NCBI RefSeq assembly: GCF_000327385.1
Contig: NW_008708797.1
Location: 131,693-195,692 of the forward strand
Reading direction: 5' to 3'
Origin: Lottia gigantea
Lineage: Eukaryota; Mollusca; Gastropoda; Lottiidae
Length of the DNA: 64,000 bases
This document shows positions 59,791-64,000 of this stretch, one piece after another; position 1 is the stretch's first letter, and each line of letters starts with the position of its first letter. A program made the position numbers and the translations under genes. Below the pieces are notes generated by a model, which was not told the DNA's origin, made no database searches, and saw nothing but the letters and a program-made list of their open reading frames with translations.

Positions 59791-61670
59791 TAGAAAAGAA
59801 CAACAAATTTTCAGCCTAGATAGAAGCTAATTAATGGGTCAAGATATAGATGAGAAAAGGTAGATAAGGCTAAAAAATTTGTTAATATTGAATTAATAAC
59901 CTGAATAAATAAAAACTGGGTGAGAAATAGCAAGTTTCAAAACACCTAGTTAAGTTTTAACAGGTTTAGAAACAGACACATATCAAAATGATTTGACCTG
60001 TGGTTTTGGGATCAGTTCATTTTTTGTCATTCTGTGAAAGGGTTAAGTAGACATTATAAGAAAAGCCAGAAAAATAATTGCATTGGAAAGGCTTCCATTT
60101 AAAAAAAAATGTGGAGTAAAATGACCAGCATTGTAAGAGTGACAAAATTATGGTGCAAGAACTGTTGGTAAAGTGTCACTACTCTTCTTTTTTGACTTCT
60201 GCCTTGCCAAATACAATGTCAAAGTAAATATTATGATAATCTATGGGAAATTATGGTTACAGGTTGTCAGATTAAGGAAAAAAAAATTCCAGTCAGCCCT
60301 GATAGATTCTAGAATCACATTTCATTGGAATCTAAGTAATGATATTTTACAAGAGTAGTGTGACAAAGGCTATGTGATGAACATAATTAGCATACCAGTA
60401 TTTGGAATGCAACAAGTAGTAATGATTGATATTGTTATATATTCTCCATAGAGTATTATAATAGACATGTTGTATGATTAGAACTATTGCTATAATTTAT
60501 TACATCCTAATGTTATTCCTTAGAGATATTTAAGCCTTTACATGCCAGTACTATAGAAGTCTTGTTCTTAGAAATGTTATAGAATAAAGTTTGTGCACCG
60601 TTCCTAGTGCACTGATATAGAATGTGCAATAAGGTTTTTTTTCTAGACAGCCTCATATTTTGCTCTTGTTTATTTATGAAAGGAAGGGGGCTATTGTCAT
60701 CAACATGAACTATTGGTTTCAAACATAGGCTATCTAAATCTGACTGCTACTTGTATGTTTAACATGTTTTTTACCCCACCTCGAATTCTGAATTGGTGCC
60801 CACCAATGGTGGTATCGGCTGGCCTACATACACAACAATAACAAACACAACATATTTACCAGTAGCCATCTGTTACAGGAAACTTGTCAATTTAATTTAT
60901 GTAAAGATTAATTTCTGTTAAATTACATTAATTAGTAGGTTTATGAATGTTGGGGTGTCTTGCAGAATGGCACCACACATACCAGAACCATGAACATATA
61001 AAATTTGGAGATATTTCACATGCTGTCTCTGAATTGAACAATTCTTCATACTCACACAATTTCAACCATCATAATGATACTGGAAACTATAGGTTTTCTT
61101 TATCTCTTCTAGTTGATTAGCCTTTAGATATTAATTTCTGACTAAATCAAATAAAATCATGTAGCATTTAAAATCGCAAGGTCAAAATTTTGCCCCAAAT
61201 ATGAATTAAATGTATGTATGGAGTGGAAGAGTTAATTCTACATGAGATGAAATAAAGTTAGTGCATATGTAAAAAAAAAAAAAAAAAACAAGATAGCATA
61301 ACGTGAAACTCTGTATAACAAGTTTCCATTTCTTTTTTAATATTTCTATATTGCTCTACAATGGATGTATTGAGCACTATTTTAACAGTGAAAATAATTC
61401 ATTATTGTAAGAAAGAAATAAATAGGTAATTGGTAATCAATTATAACTGGAAATCAGTTTTGTTTTATAATAAGTTGGAAACAGTGAATGTTGTCAGAAT
61501 AAGAAGGTAAGAGAATGTGAAGGTACACCTTCATGAAATAAGACTAACATAAATTGTTAGTGTTTGTACAAGTTATTTAAAGTTGTGTTTAGATTGATAT
61601 ATAGCTTAACACATCTTCCTCATTATTATTGCTAGTAAAGCTTGGAGTATTGATTCTTTGTCACCCAACA
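59791..61670. other. Gene-poor stretch with an mRNA-like 3' end footprint
   Basis: AT-rich without a supported gene. At 61251 AATAAA is followed 14 bp later by a run of 19 A (61271-61289). Confidence 0.4.
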
Positions 61671-62017
61671 GTATAAATACTACTCTTCATGATTTGCCTT
61701 CGATCACTTAGATACGCTTTAATACTACACACTTCCATATCAGAATTATTCAAACTCTCTTTCATTCAACAGTGTGGCAGACGACACTCTGGAACCAACT
61801 GAGTTGGAAACTTTGAAAGTTTTGAACTTTTTGATGTATTAAAAAGATAATTTTTTAATTTTGTGGCAGATGACTTCAGTGGATCATTAGGTTTTCAAGT
61901 TTGAAAACTTTAAAGATTTTGAATTTTTTTCTGTACTTGTGTTAGAAGGAAAACTTTTTCAATTATATCGGATTGCACCAAATCGCCAAAATTAGTTCCA
62001 AAAACGATAAGCAAAAG
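61671..62017 (+). promoter_or_regulatory. Candidate TATA promoter and 5' untranslated region
   Basis: TATAAATA at about 61672 lies about 345 bp before an ATG with coding-like downstream sequence. The putative leader contains a diverged direct duplication (GTGGCAGACGAC at 61772 and GTGGCAGATGAC at 61863, each followed by a CTTTGAAAG/TTTTGAA stretch). Confidence 0.4.
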
Positions 62018-62133
62018 ATGGAGAGAATTTCGGTCAACCGATTTTCATTTCGACGTAAAGGAAGTTACCGTACTAAAGATAAAGATAAGGATGCCAAAGA
62101 TGATTATGATTATTCTCAAATGACTTTTCTCAA
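62018..62133 (+). CDS. Putative first coding exon of a gene running beyond the window
   Basis: ATG followed by 38 codons plus two bases to a consensus donor (CTCAA|GTAAGA). The peptide is charged and hydrophilic: MERISVNRFSFRRKGSY, then KDKDKDAKDDYDYSQMTF. I do not recognise the family. No following exon was found before 64000, so the gene probably continues past the window. Confidence 0.45.
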
Positions 62134-63818
62134 GTAAGATATTTATATTTTATACCTTCTTTTTCAGATTCATTCCCAATATTCTGATTGAAACAAAGAG
62201 TTGAACTTTGAATTTTGTCAATTTTAAAATAAAGGTAGAAGCAAAGTGTTTTGACACTGACAAAGCAAATTGAAATCATCATGTCTTACTACACATAGTA
62301 ACAGCAGATTGCCACCACATAATGAATTTTATTGAAAGCCTGACAAATACTTGCCTTCTTTCACTTTCACACAGGTTTCAGGACTGAAGTCAGTTTTAGC
62401 TCTTAGCTACATCCTAAAAAAATCCCAATATGAAAGTAGCTCAGAGCTGTTATTGCCACAATGCCAATTTTCTCATTCAGAATGTGGCAAATCTTGTCAT
62501 CTGTCTACATCAGTAGCATGTTTTTGAACTCCATTAAGTTCTTAGATTAAGCCCATAAAATATGGATAGTAGATTTATATAACATTTAAGGGAAATAGCT
62601 ACCTATTTGCCCTTCATTATAGCTTTCAGACTCTGAAACCTGAATCAACAGAAACTTTCTGTTCATAGCCTAGAAATGATAACCATCTGAACTTCTTATC
62701 ATTTAATTGAAGAAATCAATGTTAAATTATAATTCTAAAAAAATGATATGATTAGCTAAATCCTTTAAAATTGTTATTTGGTTATTTGGTTGATAAATTA
62801 CTGAAAAAACATTAAAAAAAATACCAATAAAATTCAGTGTTCCTTCTACTTAAATTATTGAAATTATGGCTGTATGCATTGAGATAAATGTGTAATGTTG
62901 TAATTTATCAACAGGATTTAGAATGATAGTCAAACATTATAGAGATGAACAGCTGTGTTCCAGTAATGATTCTATGAATAATTATTCACACCATTGATAT
63001 TCAAATGTCAACTGGTATACCAGGTTACTCATCCATTTCCATGTACCATCTCCTTATTTGCATGGTTATACAGTTTTGGGAACTATGGTACTCAGGAATA
63101 GAAGTGTCAATCCAGGAAGCTTTGACAGTTTATATAAAAATCAGCAAGCCATTGCCACTGTCCTGACAATATAGTCCTCTTTGCGTATGGGTTCAATTTA
63201 AGCAATATCGCAGCACAGTTTATGAGTGAAAGTGACACCATTTACGAGCCAGTATTTCAAATGATTAGCCAAAATTCAAGTTTATCTCACCATACATGAA
63301 TCAAATCATATTTTTTCTGACAATCTAAGAAATACACGTCAACTATTAGTGGTCTCTATAACCTTAAGGAACTAATGTGATTGGCAAGATCAATATGAAA
63401 TCTGCAACTGAAACATTTTGAATTGTTACTAAATTGTGAATCAAAATTTTACTCACTTACCCAAAACTGAAATTTGGTGGGATACATTGCAAATCAATTT
63501 TTCAATTGCAAACAATATAATAATACCTGAATACAACATAAAAACACAATGGTAGTTAACAATTGTATTAAGTGATATCCTTGATGGAAGTTATGACATC
63601 ATATATACCTTTTTTATGACAATGCTCCAAATTACACTAAGTTATCCTTGATAATATTGTTGTCTCTGGTTATGAACTTTAGATCTGTTTCTGAATAACC
63701 TTTAATTTGAAATTTCAAGGATTATTTTTTAATTTGAATTTAAAGGATGACTTGTGAATTGGATTTTCAAGGATGACTTGTGAATAAAATTTTATCATCC
63801 TAGATTTTTCAAATTATT
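62134..63818. other. Presumed first intron of the gene at 62018, or intergenic
   Basis: AT-rich, no open frame with coding character, no tandem array. Confidence 0.4.
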
Positions 63819-64000
63819 GTGGGACTTTGCTACTGCAAAGTCCCAGTTTGTTATCGAAATGAGCTTTTTGGAATCTACTGGCAAAATCTGAATAGCAGTT
63901 TCAAAATTTCAAAATTCGAAATTTTGTCGCAGACATTTTTTTTGCCAAATTTTGTATTTTTTTAATTTTTTTGTTTTTGTCTGATTAATCTTAAAAAAAT
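63819..64000 (+). mobile_element. 5' end of a second Helentron-like element, cut by the window edge
   Basis: Starts GTGGGACTTTGC-TACT-GCAAAGTCCCA, a hairpin, then CAGTTTGTTATC as at 17786. Later similarity continues (TTTTTGTTTTTG followed by GATTAATCT against GATTGATCT at 18138). Confidence 0.6.

Overview
The window is animal nuclear DNA: AT-rich, intron-dense, with GT-AG introns, no operons and no prokaryotic features. Protein similarity to human orthologues recalled from memory, together with repeat motifs that I associate with mollusc genomes, suggests a lophotrochozoan, probably a mollusc. The species is not determinable from sequence alone. There is one 50-N assembly gap (18693-18742) and one isolated N (28803).

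Layout. (1) 1-3225, + strand: the 3' two thirds of an eIF2-alpha kinase of the HRI type (EIF2AK1). (2) 4971-8148, +: complete ADP-ribosylserine hydrolase (ADPRS/ARH3). (3) 10464-25791, -: complete 24-exon PTCD3 (mitoribosomal protein mS39), whose introns carry several tandem arrays and a 2.5-kb mobile-element-like insertion. (4) 26222-31892, +: KCTD9, divergent from PTCD3, with a damaged or mis-assembled BTB exon. (5) 33334-36595, -: CUTC. (6) 36840-41869, +: COX15. CUTC and COX15 are head to head with 244 bp between start codons, the same arrangement as in human. (7) 45796-50092, -: an unrecognised type I membrane protein with a cysteine-rich EB/EGF-like block and an acidic-dileucine tail. 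(8) 50.1-64 kb: gene-poor and repeat-rich, with two candidate promoter/first-exon regions (52.0-52.3 kb and 61.67-62.13 kb), several minisatellites and one 0.6-kb terminal-inverted-repeat element. Exon models for genes 1-3 and 5-7 were built by hand and keep reading phase across every junction. The first coding exon of gene 7 is the least certain.

Several genes act in or around mitochondria: PTCD3 in mitochondrial translation, COX15 in heme A synthesis for cytochrome oxidase, and HRI in heme or mitochondrial stress signalling. I see no sequence evidence that they are co-regulated, apart from the shared CUTC/COX15 intergenic region.

Repeats are the other theme. At least three families of short TTAA-flanked inverted-repeat elements occur (T2/Kolobok-like or piggyBac-like), along with a Helentron-like element with an internal 69-bp array and at least eight minisatellites. 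One minisatellite grew out of an exon/intron boundary and multiplies a splice donor in frame. I found no CRISPR array, rRNA, tRNA or retroviral fossil.
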